From NCBI RefSeq assembly GCF_013410035.1, contig NZ_JACCBW010000001.1, positions 930,001 through 994,000 on the forward strand: a stretch of 64,000 bases of DNA. Direction: 5' to 3'. Position 1 is the stretch's first letter. Every line of letters starts with the position of its first letter. Positions 50,737 through 60,151 of this stretch are shown in pieces. Position numbers and translations under genes: made by a program. A model generated the notes under the pieces. That model made no database searches, was not told the origin of the DNA, and saw only the letters and a list, made by a program, of their open reading frames with translations. The stretch comes from Nocardioides cavernae. GTDB taxonomy: Bacteria > Actinomycetota > Actinomycetes > Propionibacteriales > Nocardioidaceae.

Positions 50737-50750
50737 ACCAAACGATTGTT
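50737..50750. promoter_or_regulatory. Operator, narrow class (ACCAAACGATTGTT)
   Basis: The same CAAACGATTG core as at 23748 and 43187. It is 15 bases upstream of the cysD ATG and next to its ribosome site. It links sulfate activation to the catabolic regulon. Confidence 0.77.
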
Positions 50751-50803
50751 TGATGACCATAGGCGGGGTGCTACCTCCCGTCAAGGACCCGGCCGGTGCA
50801 CCG

Positions 50804-51481
50804 TCACACGTCGGTGACCCGCACCCCCGCGTGCGCCTTGTAGCGACGGTTGATCGCGATCAGATTGGCCGTGAACGCCTCGATCTGGTGCGCGTTGCGC
50901 AGCCGGCCGCCGTACATCCCCCGCATGCCGGGCACCACGTCGGCGAGCGCCTGGACGAGATCGGTGGCCTCGCGGTCGTCGCCGAGCACCAGCACGTCGG
51001 TCTCGACACGCTCGACCGACGGGTCCTCGAGCAGCACGGCGCTGACGTTGTGGAAGGCGCCCACGACGCGGGACCCGGTGAGGATCGCCGCCGCCTGCTG
51101 GGTGGCCGAGCCCTCGGCGACCGGGAGGGCGTACGGCCCCTGCTTGTCGAAGCCGAGCGGGTTCACGCAGTCGACCACGACCTTGCCCGCGAGCTCGTCG
51201 GTCAGCGACGCGAGCAGCTCAGCGTGGCCGTCCCACGGCACGACGACGAGGACGATGTCGCCCGCCGTGGCGGCCTCGGCGTTGGAGGTCCCCCGCACCC
51301 GGCCCACCTCGGCGAGGGCCTGTGCTGCGTCGGCCGCGCGCGCCGCGTCGCGCGAGCCCAGGACCACGTCGAGACCGGCGGCCGCGAAGCGCCGGGCGAG
51401 ACCGCGGCCCTGCGGCCCGGTGCCGCCGAGGACGGCGATGGTCAGGGTCGACAGGTCGGGGGTCGGGGCTGTGTCGCTCAC
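50804..51481 (-). CDS. npdG: F420-dependent NADP oxidoreductase (FNO/NpdG type)
   Basis: A 225-residue protein with GGTGPQGRGLARRF at the dinucleotide site, VDCVNPLGFDKQGPYAL and a C-terminal helix (HQIEAFTANLIAINRRY). It transfers hydride between F420H2 and NADP. GTG 51481 is the start. It is downstream of the operator at 50737-50750 on the same strand but not behind it, so regulon membership is not indicated. It suggests F420-using metabolism. Confidence 0.9.
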   Translation of the reverse strand: MSDTAPTPDLSTLTIAVLGGTGPQGRGLARRFAAAGLDVVLGSRDAARAADAAQALAEVGRVRGTSNAEAATAGDIVLVVVPWDGHAELLASLTDELAGKVVVDCVNPLGFDKQGPYALPVAEGSATQQAAAILTGSRVVGAFHNVSAVLLEDPSVERVETDVLVLGDDREATDLVQALADVVPGMRGMYGGRLRNAHQIEAFTANLIAINRRYKAHAGVRVTDV

Positions 51482-51588
51482 CCCGCCGACGCTAGCGCCC
51501 GAGCGGTGCGCACCGGTGGCCGGGCGGGGAGAGATGCCTCACCCCTCCGTGCGTTGTCCCGCCCGGGCGTGCGAGCGACCGTGGCCAC

Positions 51589-52119
51589 ATGACCGACACC
51601 AAGCGCATCGCGTTCCTGACCGCCGCCGAGGGCATCGAGGAGGTCGAGCTCACCCAGCCGTGGCAGGCCGTCGTCGACGCCGGCCACACGCCCGAGCTGC
51701 TCTCCCTCGACGAGGGCGAGGTGCAGCTCTTCCAGCACCTCGACAAGTCCAGCACCCAGAAGGTCGACCGCCGCGTGCAGGACGTCGCCGTGGCCGACTA
51801 CGACGCGCTCGTCCTGCCCGGCGGCGTCGCCAACCCCGACGCGCTCCGCATGGACGAGGGCGCCGTCTCCTTCGTGCGGGACTTCATCGACTCCGGCAAG
51901 CCCGTGGCCGCGATCTGCCACGCGCCCTGGACGCTCGTCGAGGCCGACCGCGTACGCGGCAAGCGGCTCGCGAGCTGGCCCAGCCTCCAGACCGACATCC
52001 GCAACGGCGGCGGCGAGTGGGTGGACGAGGAGGTCGTCGTGGACGGCAACCTCGTCACGAGCCGCAACCCCGACGACATCCCGGCGTTCAACAAGGCGCT
52101 GCTCGACGCCCTCAGCTGA
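51589..52119 (+). CDS. DJ-1/PfpI-family protein
   Basis: A 176-residue glutamine-amidotransferase-like protein. The nucleophile elbow is AAICHAPW with the catalytic cysteine and histidine, and GIEEVELTQPW near the start holds the conserved glutamate. ATG 51589 is used. Its stop overlaps the convergent reductase gene by 8 bases. It may be a deglycase or chaperone; a protease role is less sure. Confidence 0.92.
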   Translation: MTDTKRIAFLTAAEGIEEVELTQPWQAVVDAGHTPELLSLDEGEVQLFQHLDKSSTQKVDRRVQDVAVADYDALVLPGGVANPDALRMDEGAVSFVRDFIDSGKPVAAICHAPWTLVEADRVRGKRLASWPSLQTDIRNGGGEWVDEEVVVDGNLVTSRNPDDIPAFNKALLDALS

Positions 52120-52789
52120 CCAGCCAGCGTCCCAGGAGCGTCCCGTCCTGCTCGAGCAGCAGGGCGGGGCGCACCGCGACGTCCACGTCGGGCCCGCCGG
52201 CGATCCGGGGGCCCTCGCCGGCCACGAGGCGCGGCGAGACGGTCCAGCAGAGCTCGTCGACCACGCCGGCCGCGAGGAGGTCGCCGAACAGCGACGGGCC
52301 TCCCTCGCAGAGCTGGTCGCGCCAGCCCCGGCTCAGCAGCTCGGCCTTGAGCGCGACGAGGTCGATCTCGTCCTCGCCCAGCACCAGCACCTGCTCGTGC
52401 CCGAGCAGCTCGCGGGCCTCGTCCAGGCCCTCGGCCGTCGCGACGGTGGCGACCAGCACCCGACCGCGCGGTGCCTCGCGCAGGGTCGGGGGCACGTCGG
52501 CGCGGCGGCTCACCACCACGACCGGGATCTGCGGGACGTCGTACTCCTCGTCGCGGATGGTGCCCGCCCCGATCACCAGGCAGTCGGCCTGCGCGCGCAG
52601 CATGTCGAAGACCCGCTTGTCGGCGTCGTCGTTGATGCTCGAGCTGAGCCCGTCGGCGCCGGTGGCCGACCCGTCGACCGTGCTGACGAAGTTGACCCGC
52701 AGCCACGGCTCGCCGCGAGGGGCGTACGCCTGGGCGAGCTGGTCGTCGGACAGGTCGGTCAGGCGCTGCAGCTCGAAGGACTCGCTCAC
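52112..52789 (-). CDS. RibD C-terminal-like reductase (DHFR fold)
   Basis: A 225-residue protein of the pyrimidine-reductase family. It has VNFVSTVDGSATG at the start, VIGAGTIRDEEYD, and LCEGGPSLFGDLLAAG. GTG 52789 is used. It has no deaminase domain, so it is not the bifunctional RibD. It faces the DHPS-like gene across 30 bases and may share its promoter region. Confidence 0.87.
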   Translation of the reverse strand: MSESFELQRLTDLSDDQLAQAYAPRGEPWLRVNFVSTVDGSATGADGLSSSINDDADKRVFDMLRAQADCLVIGAGTIRDEEYDVPQIPVVVVSRRADVPPTLREAPRGRVLVATVATAEGLDEARELLGHEQVLVLGEDEIDLVALKAELLSRGWRDQLCEGGPSLFGDLLAAGVVDELCWTVSPRLVAGEGPRIAGGPDVDVAVRPALLLEQDGTLLGRWLVS

Positions 52790-52819
52790 CGTTCCATCCT
52801 GCCCTCTACCCTTTCGGGC

Positions 52820-53722
52820 GTGATCACCCTTCCGGACCTGGCCGCGCTCCAGAACGACCACGGAGCGGCCTGGGACAGCCCGGTCGCGCCGGTCGTGCTC
52901 GACGGACCGCGCGGCCCGGTGACCATCGGCGACGGACCGGTGACCCTCATGGGCTGCGTCAACCTCTCGCGCGACTCGACCTACCGCGAGAGCGTGGCCA
53001 TCAGCCCCGCCGACGCCGTACGGCTGGGCCGGGTCCAGGCGGCGCAGGGTGCCGCGCTCATCGACCTCGGCGCCGAGTCCAGCAACGCGACGGCCGCCCG
53101 CGTGGACGCCGACGAGCAGGTCGCGCGGCTCGTCCCCGCCGTGGAGGGGCTCGCGCAGGAGGCCATCGTCTCGGTCGAGACCTACGAGCCGGCGGTCGTA
53201 CGGGCCTGCCTCGACGCCGGCGCGCGCGTGCTCAACATGACCGGTCGCGAGCACGAGGACGAGATGCTCGCCCTCGCCGCCGAGTACGACGCCGCGGTGG
53301 TCCTGTGCTTCGGCACCACCTCCAACGTCCGCGAGATCACCGACGTCCCGCCCGACGCCGACCCGATCCCGGTGCTGCTCGACCACTTCGCCCCGCGCAT
53401 CGCCCACGCCCGCTCGCTCGGTGTCGACAAGGTCGTCGTCGACCCCGGCATGGGCTTCTACTACGGCAACCTCGTCGACCCGCTGACCCGCGCCCGCCAC
53501 CAGACCCGCGTGCTGGCGCAAGGCTTCCGCCTGCGCCCCCTCGGTGTCCCCGTCTGCAACGCGGTGCCCCACAGCTTCGACGTCTTCGGCGACGAGTTCC
53601 GCAAGGGCGAGGGGTTCTACGCCGTGTTCGCCACGCTGGGCGGCACCCACCTCGTCCGCACCCACGAGGTCGCCCACCTGCGGGCGGTGCTGCGCGGGAT
53701 CACCGAGCTCGGGGTCCGCTGA
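52820..53722 (+). CDS. Dihydropteroate-synthase-like TIM-barrel protein, non-canonical
   Basis: A 300-residue protein with the DHPS outline: VTLMGCVNLSRDSTYRES at the N-terminal strand, ALIDLGAESSNATAARV, VVDPGMGFYYG and THLVRTHEVAHL at the C-terminus. The canonical VNxTPDSFSDGG and SRK loop are changed, so it is unlikely to be the main folate enzyme. GTG 52820 is used. It may work on another pterin-like substrate. It is paired with the RibD-C-like gene. Confidence 0.78.
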   Translation: MITLPDLAALQNDHGAAWDSPVAPVVLDGPRGPVTIGDGPVTLMGCVNLSRDSTYRESVAISPADAVRLGRVQAAQGAALIDLGAESSNATAARVDADEQVARLVPAVEGLAQEAIVSVETYEPAVVRACLDAGARVLNMTGREHEDEMLALAAEYDAAVVLCFGTTSNVREITDVPPDADPIPVLLDHFAPRIAHARSLGVDKVVVDPGMGFYYGNLVDPLTRARHQTRVLAQGFRLRPLGVPVCNAVPHSFDVFGDEFRKGEGFYAVFATLGGTHLVRTHEVAHLRAVLRGITELGVR

Positions 53723-53731
53723 GCGCGGGGC

Positions 53732-54535
53732 TCAGCCGAGGTGGGCCCGTACGCCCGCCACGAGGCCGCGGGCGTACCTCGCCCGGCCCTTCGGCGAGGT
53801 CATCACCCGCGCCTCGGCCGTGCTGCGCATGTTGCCGAGCTCGACCATCACCGTGGGCACGTCGGAGAGGTTGAGCGTCCCGAGGTCGGAGCGGGTGTCG
53901 AGACCGTCGCCGCCGGCGACGTAGTTCGCGACCACGAAGCCCCGGCCCAGCAGGCCGGACTTCACGTGCGCGGCCAGCCGGCGCGACGGCCCGAAGATGT
54001 CGGAGGTCCACGGCGCCCGGTCGGCCGGGGCGATCACGTGGAAGCCGCGCGCACCGGTCGCGTACGAGCCATCGGCGTGGATCGAGAGCTTGAGGTCGGC
54101 GCCGAGCTCGTTGCCCGCGCGTCCGCGGACGTCGACGCAGGGGCCCCACCGGTCCTGCCGGTTGCTGTGACGGGTGAACTGCACGCTCGCGCCGAGCTCG
54201 CGCAGCCGCGCCCCGACCAGCCGGGACACCTGCCAGACGAAGGTCGCCTCGGGATAGCCGCCGTTGGTCGCCGTGCCCGTGGTGTTGCACGGCTTGGTGA
54301 ACCCGCCGGCCGGCACCGGTCGGTCGATCTGCGCCGGGAAGTTGTGGTTGCCGAGCTGGTGGCCGGGGTCGATGACGACGAGCCTGCCGGCGAGGGGCCG
54401 GGTCTCGACGCCGCGCGACTCATGAGCCGATGTGGCCGCTGGTCGCACGGCATGCCCCGACTCGAGCGGCCATATGACCGCTTGAGTGGCCAGATGGACG
54501 CCCAGCGCGACCGCAGCCCACCGCCGGCGGCGCAT
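53732..54535 (-). CDS. N-acetylmuramoyl-L-alanine amidase (Amidase_3)
   Basis: A 267-residue secreted or anchored zinc amidase. It has an N-terminal hydrophobic signal (residues about 5-24). The zinc ligands and base are His59 in VIDPGHQ, Glu96 in GYPEATF, His153 in LSIHADG, and the glutamate in VMVELGNM. ATG 54535 overlaps the galE stop (TGATG). It splits peptidoglycan stem peptides. Confidence 0.92.
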   Translation of the reverse strand: MRRRRWAAVALGVHLATQAVIWPLESGHAVRPAATSAHESRGVETRPLAGRLVVIDPGHQLGNHNFPAQIDRPVPAGGFTKPCNTTGTATNGGYPEATFVWQVSRLVGARLRELGASVQFTRHSNRQDRWGPCVDVRGRAGNELGADLKLSIHADGSYATGARGFHVIAPADRAPWTSDIFGPSRRLAAHVKSGLLGRGFVVANYVAGGDGLDTRSDLGTLNLSDVPTVMVELGNMRSTAEARVMTSPKGRARYARGLVAGVRAHLG

Positions 54536-55548
54536 CAGCCGGCGAACCCCCGCGGGTTCTGCGACTGCCAGCGCCAGGCGTCGGCGGCCATCTCGTCGAC
54601 GGTCTTCTTCGTGCTCCAGCCGAGCTCGGCGTTGGCCTTGCTCGCGTCCGCGTAGGACACCGCGACGTCACCCGGGCGGCGCGGGACCACCTCGTACGGC
54701 AGCTCGCGGCCAACGGCGCGCTCGAAGGCGTGCAGCATCTGGAGCACGCTGGTGCCGTGGCCGGAGCCGAGGTTCCAGGTGCTGACCGGCTCGGTGGTCC
54801 TGGTCAGGGCCTCGAGGGCGGCGACGTGGCCGGCGGCGAGGTCCTCCACGTGGATGTAGTCGCGCACCCCGGTGCCGTCGACCGTGTCGTAGTCGTCGCC
54901 GAAGACGGCCAGCTTGTCGCGCTTGCCGACCGCGACCTGGGCGATGAACGGGGTGAGGTTGTTGGGGATGCCCGACGGGTCCTCCCCGAGGGTCCCGGAC
55001 TCGTGGGCCCCGACCGGGTTGAAGTAGCGGAGCAGCGCGAACCGCATCTGCGGAGACGCCTCGGCCACGTCGCGCAGGATCTGCTCCTGCATCACCTTGG
55101 TCCAGCCGTAGGGGTTGGTGGCGAACGTGCGCTGGTCCTCGGTCGCGCCGGCCTGCTCGGTGCCGTAGACGGTCGCGCTGGAGGAGAAGACGAGCTTGTC
55201 GACGTCGTACTTCTGCATCGCCCGCACGAGCGAGAACGTCGAGACGAGATTGTTCTCGTAGTAGTCGAGCGGCTTGGCCACGCTCTCCCCGACGGCCTTG
55301 TAGCCGGCGAAGTGGATGACGGCGTCGAACTCCTCGGCCGCGAAGAGGTGCTCAGTCTTGTCGTAGTCGCAGAGGTCGAACGAGTGCAGTGGCAGCGACG
55401 TCCCCGTCAGCGCCTCCATGCGGCCCTTCACGACCGGGTGGGAGTTGCTGAAGTTGTCGACGATGACCACGTCGTGACCGGCGGCGACGAGCTGGATGAC
55501 GGTGTGCGAGCCGATGTAGCCCGCACCGCCGCTGACGAGGATCTTCAT
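54535..55548 (-). CDS. galE: UDP-glucose 4-epimerase
   Basis: A 337-residue extended SDR. It has GGAGYIGSHT, the catalytic SSSATVYG serine and NPYGWTK tyrosine-lysine, and the GalE-type GTGVRDYIHVEDLAAGH. It interconverts UDP-glucose and UDP-galactose. It is divergent from the gmd gene by 42 bases and coupled to the amidase gene. Confidence 0.95.
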   Translation of the reverse strand: MKILVSGGAGYIGSHTVIQLVAAGHDVVIVDNFSNSHPVVKGRMEALTGTSLPLHSFDLCDYDKTEHLFAAEEFDAVIHFAGYKAVGESVAKPLDYYENNLVSTFSLVRAMQKYDVDKLVFSSSATVYGTEQAGATEDQRTFATNPYGWTKVMQEQILRDVAEASPQMRFALLRYFNPVGAHESGTLGEDPSGIPNNLTPFIAQVAVGKRDKLAVFGDDYDTVDGTGVRDYIHVEDLAAGHVAALEALTRTTEPVSTWNLGSGHGTSVLQMLHAFERAVGRELPYEVVPRRPGDVAVSYADASKANAELGWSTKKTVDEMAADAWRWQSQNPRGFAG

Positions 55549-55590
55549 GACCGTCACCCTAACGACCGATCGCCCTGACAGACTGGTCGC

Positions 55591-56567
<977 letters not shown>

Positions 56568-56571
<4 letters not shown>

Positions 56572-57503
56572 GCGCTCGCGCGCTCATCACGGGGATCGGC
56601 GGCCAGGACGGCACCTATCTCGCCGAGCGCCTCGTCGGCGAGGGCTGCGAGGTCCACGCGCTCGTGCTGGCCGCGGACGGGCACCCGGCGTACTGCCCGG
56701 ACGAGGTCGTGCTCCACACCGGCGACCTCGGCGACATCGAGGCGACCCGTCGCCTCGTCCTCGACCTCGCCCCCCAGGAGGTCTACAACCTCGCTGCGAT
56801 CAGCTCGGTCGCCCAGTCGTGGGAGGAGCCCGACCGCACCGCGCACGTCAACGGGCACGCGGCCGTCGCGCTGATGGAGTCGGCCCGCCGGGTCGGCGGC
56901 GTACGGCTCGTGCAGGCTTCGAGCGCCGAGATGTTCGGCGAGGCCTCCGAGTCACCGCAGGACGAGGAGACACCGATCGCGCCGGTGAACCCGTACGGCG
57001 CCGCGAAGGCGTTCGCCCACCTCTCCGCCCGCGTCTTCCGACAGCGCGACGTGCACGTGTCGAGCGCGATCCTCTACAACCACGAGTCGCCCCGGCGGCC
57101 CTCGCGGTTCGTCACGCGCAAGATCACCTCCACCGTGGCGGCGATCGCGCGTGGCGACGCCGACGAGCTGGTGCTGGGCAACCTCGACGCCCGCCGCGAC
57201 TGGGGGTGGGCGCCGGACTACGTCGACGCGATGGTCCGGGCGGCCCGCGCGGACGCGCCGTCCGACTACGTCGTCGCGACCGGCACCGCCCACTCGGTGC
57301 GGGACTTCGTCGCGGCCGCGTTCGCCGCGGCGGGCATCGACGACTGGGAGGGACTCGTGCGCCAGGACGCGGCCTTCTACCGGCCCGCGGACCCGACCGA
57401 GCTGGTCGGCGACGCGAGCCGGGCGCGCGAGGAGCTGGGCTGGGTGCCGAGCGTGGACTTCGCCGAGCTGGTGCGCCGGATGGTGCTGGCCGACCTCAGC
57501 TGA
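56568..57503 (+). CDS. Second GDP-mannose dehydratase-like protein
   Basis: A 311-residue paralogue of the upstream Gmd: [34 protein letters not shown] and [22 protein letters not shown] 56568 overlaps the Gmd stop. It could be a second dehydratase or the reductase that follows it (RMD-like); the Gmd-type GQDG is kept, so the exact step is open. Confidence 0.82.
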
Positions 57504-58026
57504 GCGGGATCTCCTCGGAGTTGTCCCGCTCGACGGGCTCCGAGTCCTCGGGCACCTTGACCTCGCCCGCCTGGTCGAGGTCGAGCACGAGCTCGCGGTC
57601 ACCCACCTTGGTCCACGCGATCGTGGTCCGGAAGTCGTCCCGCTCGAGCTGGACCCACGGCTCGGACGCGGCGGCGTCCCCGGCCTTGCGCGTCCAGCCG
57701 GCCCCCTCGAGGGCGGCCGCCGCCTGGTCGACCTGCGCGCCCTCGTCGCCTTCGCCGACGACCACCGCCGAGGCCTTGTAGTCCTCGGCCCGGTAGGTCG
57801 ACATGCCCTCGCTCTCGACCCGGCCCCGCGCGCGCTCGACGGTGAGGCCGCCGTCGGTCAGCGCGGCGGCCATGTCGCGGAGCTCGGCGTTGACGGCCGA
57901 CTTCATGGACGCGAGGTCCTCGGCGGCCTGCTCCGGGTCGGGGTCGTTCCCGCACGAGCCCAGGCCGAAGACGAGGCCGAGCCCGAGGACGACGGCCAGC
58001 AGGAGGCGCAGCGGCAGCAGCTTCAT
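57496..58026 (-). CDS. Putative lipoprotein, function unknown
   Basis: A 176-residue protein. The signal peptide ends VFGLGSCGND, a lipobox-like site. The mature part is charged, with DPEQAAEDLASMKSAVNAEL at its start. No family was recognised. ATG 58026 is used. It converges with the Gmd-like gene with an 8-base overlap. Confidence 0.75.
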   Translation of the reverse strand: MKLLPLRLLLAVVLGLGLVFGLGSCGNDPDPEQAAEDLASMKSAVNAELRDMAAALTDGGLTVERARGRVESEGMSTYRAEDYKASAVVVGEGDEGAQVDQAAAALEGAGWTRKAGDAAASEPWVQLERDDFRTTIAWTKVGDRELVLDLDQAGEVKVPEDSEPVERDNSEEIPLS

Positions 58027-58076
58027 GCGCCCCATCATGGCAACCCGCACCCGGCGCGCGCCCGCGGCGGCCGGAC

Positions 58077-59843
58077 TCACCGGCGAGCGGTCGTGTCGGA
58101 CCGACCGGGCTGGTCGGCCGTCGGGTCGCGGTCCCACTCGGGGTCCTGCGGCGGGCCCCACCACGGGTCGTAGCTCTGCTCCGCCTCGTTGACGTCGCCG
58201 CCGTGGCCGTCGACGATGCGGCCGATGTTGTAGAGCGACTCGGAGTCGTTGTCGAAGTAGGAGCTGTGGGCGTCACCGGTGTTGCGGATCCAGCTGCGGT
58301 CCACGTCCTCGGCCTCGAAGCGGGTCGCCTCGAAGTCCTCCGACGACGGGTCGGTCCCGAGCCCGAGCCCGAACTTGCCGATCCACCCCTCGTCGCCGAG
58401 GACCGCCACGAAGTCGCGGCTGTCCCGCCCGACGTAGACGTTGCCCTGGCCGAGGTCGGCGGCGGTGTCGGCCGGGCCGGCGCCCGGGCTGCCGATGAGG
58501 ACGACGTCGTCGACCGCGTCGTTGCCGTGGGTGGCGTAGGCCGTCGTGGTCGAGCCGTAGCTGTGCCCGATGGCGGTGAGGTGGGCGGGGTCGTCCGGGC
58601 GCGAGGCGCGCAGCCCGTCGATCGCGTCGGCGAGGTTGCGCCCACCCTCCTCGGCGCGGCCCTCCGTGAGCGTGGCGAGGTCGGTCGGACCGTGCGGCGC
58701 GTCGTAGCCGAGCCAGTACATCGTCGCCACGCTCGAGCCGTCGCCGTTGTAGCGCGTGGACTCGTAGAGGTTCATCATGCGGTCGGTGTAGTAGGTCGTG
58801 TCCGACATGTCGGTGTTGATGCCCGGCGTCATCACCGCGACGTCGGTCGCGGTGTCGAGGTCGCCCACCGCGACGGCCACCCGGCCGTCACCGTCGTAGG
58901 CCGCGGGGTCGTAGAGCCACAGCTGCCCGCCCGGGTGGACGCCCGGGTCGAGCGGGTCGGTGTAGGCGTCGGCGTTGGCCAACGAGTCCCGCGCCTGCTG
59001 GGCGTTGGCGAGCACCTTGCGCTCGAGCGGGTCGATGGTGCCGTCCGCCTCCTTGGACGCGAGCCGGGCCAGGTCGTCGTCGAGCAGGACGCGGTTGGCC
59101 TGGTCGCGGGCGTCGGCGGGCAGGCCGTCGCCCTGCCCGATGCGCTCGGGGTAGGCCGCGATGACCGCCTCGCGCTCGGCTTCGCTGAGGCCCTCCCACC
59201 AGCGCTGGACCTCCTCGGGCGTGGCGCCGCTGCCTGGCGCGCCGGGGAGGTTCATCGCCGACTCGGCCATGGGCGGGATGCCACCGTCGGCGGAGAGCGA
59301 CTCCGAGAGGGTGTCGGAGGCCTCGAACACCTGCCGCAGCAGGGTCTCGTTCTCCCGGACCCGACGCTGGAGGTCGTCGTCGGCGGTGACGAGCTCGGAG
59401 TAGTCGGCGCGCAGGTCGACGGCCCGCTCGCGGAACGCCGCGATGTCGTTCTCGGTGGGGTCGGTCGCCGCGTTGATGTCGGCGATCAGCTGGGTACGCC
59501 GCGCGTCGAGGCTGCGCTTGCGCTCGACGAGCTCCTCGTGCTCGCGGAGCAGGTCGCGCAGGGTGTCGGCGAACGCCGTCACGCCCCGCCCGACCCGGCG
59601 CACGGTGGTCGCCATCGCCGAGTGCTCCCCGGACGCCTCGCCGGACGCCTCCTTGTAGGACCGGTAGGCCACACCCGTCCAGCTGCCGAGGTCCTGCAGC
59701 TGCTTGGCGCGGTCCGCGAACTCCTCGTAACGACCGGCGGCGGCGTAGAGCGTGGTGGCGAGGGTGTCGGCCCCGCCCGCGTCGCCCTCGGGCTTCTTGA
59801 GCTGCGCCGGGACGGAGGCGGGGATCTCGATCGTGACGGTCAT
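58077..59843 (-). CDS. Large alpha/beta hydrolase (DUF1023-like), likely exported
   Basis: A 588-residue protein. The first 230 residues are helical and charged (LXG/WXG-like coiled region, with ADTLRDLLREHEELVERKRSL). The hydrolase has nucleophile GHSYGS (Ser428) and a late histidine near 526 in DAHSSY. ATG 59843 overlaps the stop of the WXG-like gene (ATGA). The layout suggests a secreted effector or cell-wall hydrolase; no signal peptide is seen, so ESX-type export is plausible. Confidence 0.8.
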   Translation of the reverse strand: MTVTIEIPASVPAQLKKPEGDAGGADTLATTLYAAAGRYEEFADRAKQLQDLGSWTGVAYRSYKEASGEASGEHSAMATTVRRVGRGVTAFADTLRDLLREHEELVERKRSLDARRTQLIADINAATDPTENDIAAFRERAVDLRADYSELVTADDDLQRRVRENETLLRQVFEASDTLSESLSADGGIPPMAESAMNLPGAPGSGATPEEVQRWWEGLSEAEREAVIAAYPERIGQGDGLPADARDQANRVLLDDDLARLASKEADGTIDPLERKVLANAQQARDSLANADAYTDPLDPGVHPGGQLWLYDPAAYDGDGRVAVAVGDLDTATDVAVMTPGINTDMSDTTYYTDRMMNLYESTRYNGDGSSVATMYWLGYDAPHGPTDLATLTEGRAEEGGRNLADAIDGLRASRPDDPAHLTAIGHSYGSTTTAYATHGNDAVDDVVLIGSPGAGPADTAADLGQGNVYVGRDSRDFVAVLGDEGWIGKFGLGLGTDPSSEDFEATRFEAEDVDRSWIRNTGDAHSSYFDNDSESLYNIGRIVDGHGGDVNEAEQSYDPWWGPPQDPEWDRDPTADQPGRSDTTARR

Positions 59844-60151
59844 CGGGCCGGCCCCAGTCGTCCGTCGAGGTCGCTGAACTGCCGGTCGACGGCGTCGTCG
59901 GAGGTCGTGTAGTCGTTGGCGGTGGCCTTGAGCGCACCGACGAAGCCCTGGGCGATCGCCGCGCTCTCGTCGGCGTAGCCGGACCAGCGGGTCAGGAAGG
60001 TCGTGGCGGCGCCCTGCACGCTCGGCGGCAGGGCGGACGAGGACGCGCCGCGCAGCTCGCGCGCCGTCGACTCCATCAGCGACTCCTGGCTCTCCCAGCC
60101 CTGCGTGCCCATCCGCAGGCTCTCCATCTGCCAGACGAGGTGGCTGCCCAT
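59840..60151 (-). CDS. WXG100-like small helical protein
   Basis: A 103-residue protein with a hairpin of helices around TRWSGYADE (W-S-G turn). The ATG at 60151 overlaps the stop of the upstream gene (TGATG). It precedes and overlaps the DUF1023 hydrolase, so it may be its ESX/T7-type partner. Confidence 0.72.
   Translation of the reverse strand: MGSHLVWQMESLRMGTQGWESQESLMESTARELRGASSSALPPSVQGAATTFLTRWSGYADESAAIAQGFVGALKATANDYTTSDDAVDRQFSDLDGRLGPAR

Noticed and set aside
52820..53722. Calling the protein FolP.
   Set aside because: The signature loops of dihydropteroate synthase are altered, so folate synthesis is not supported.
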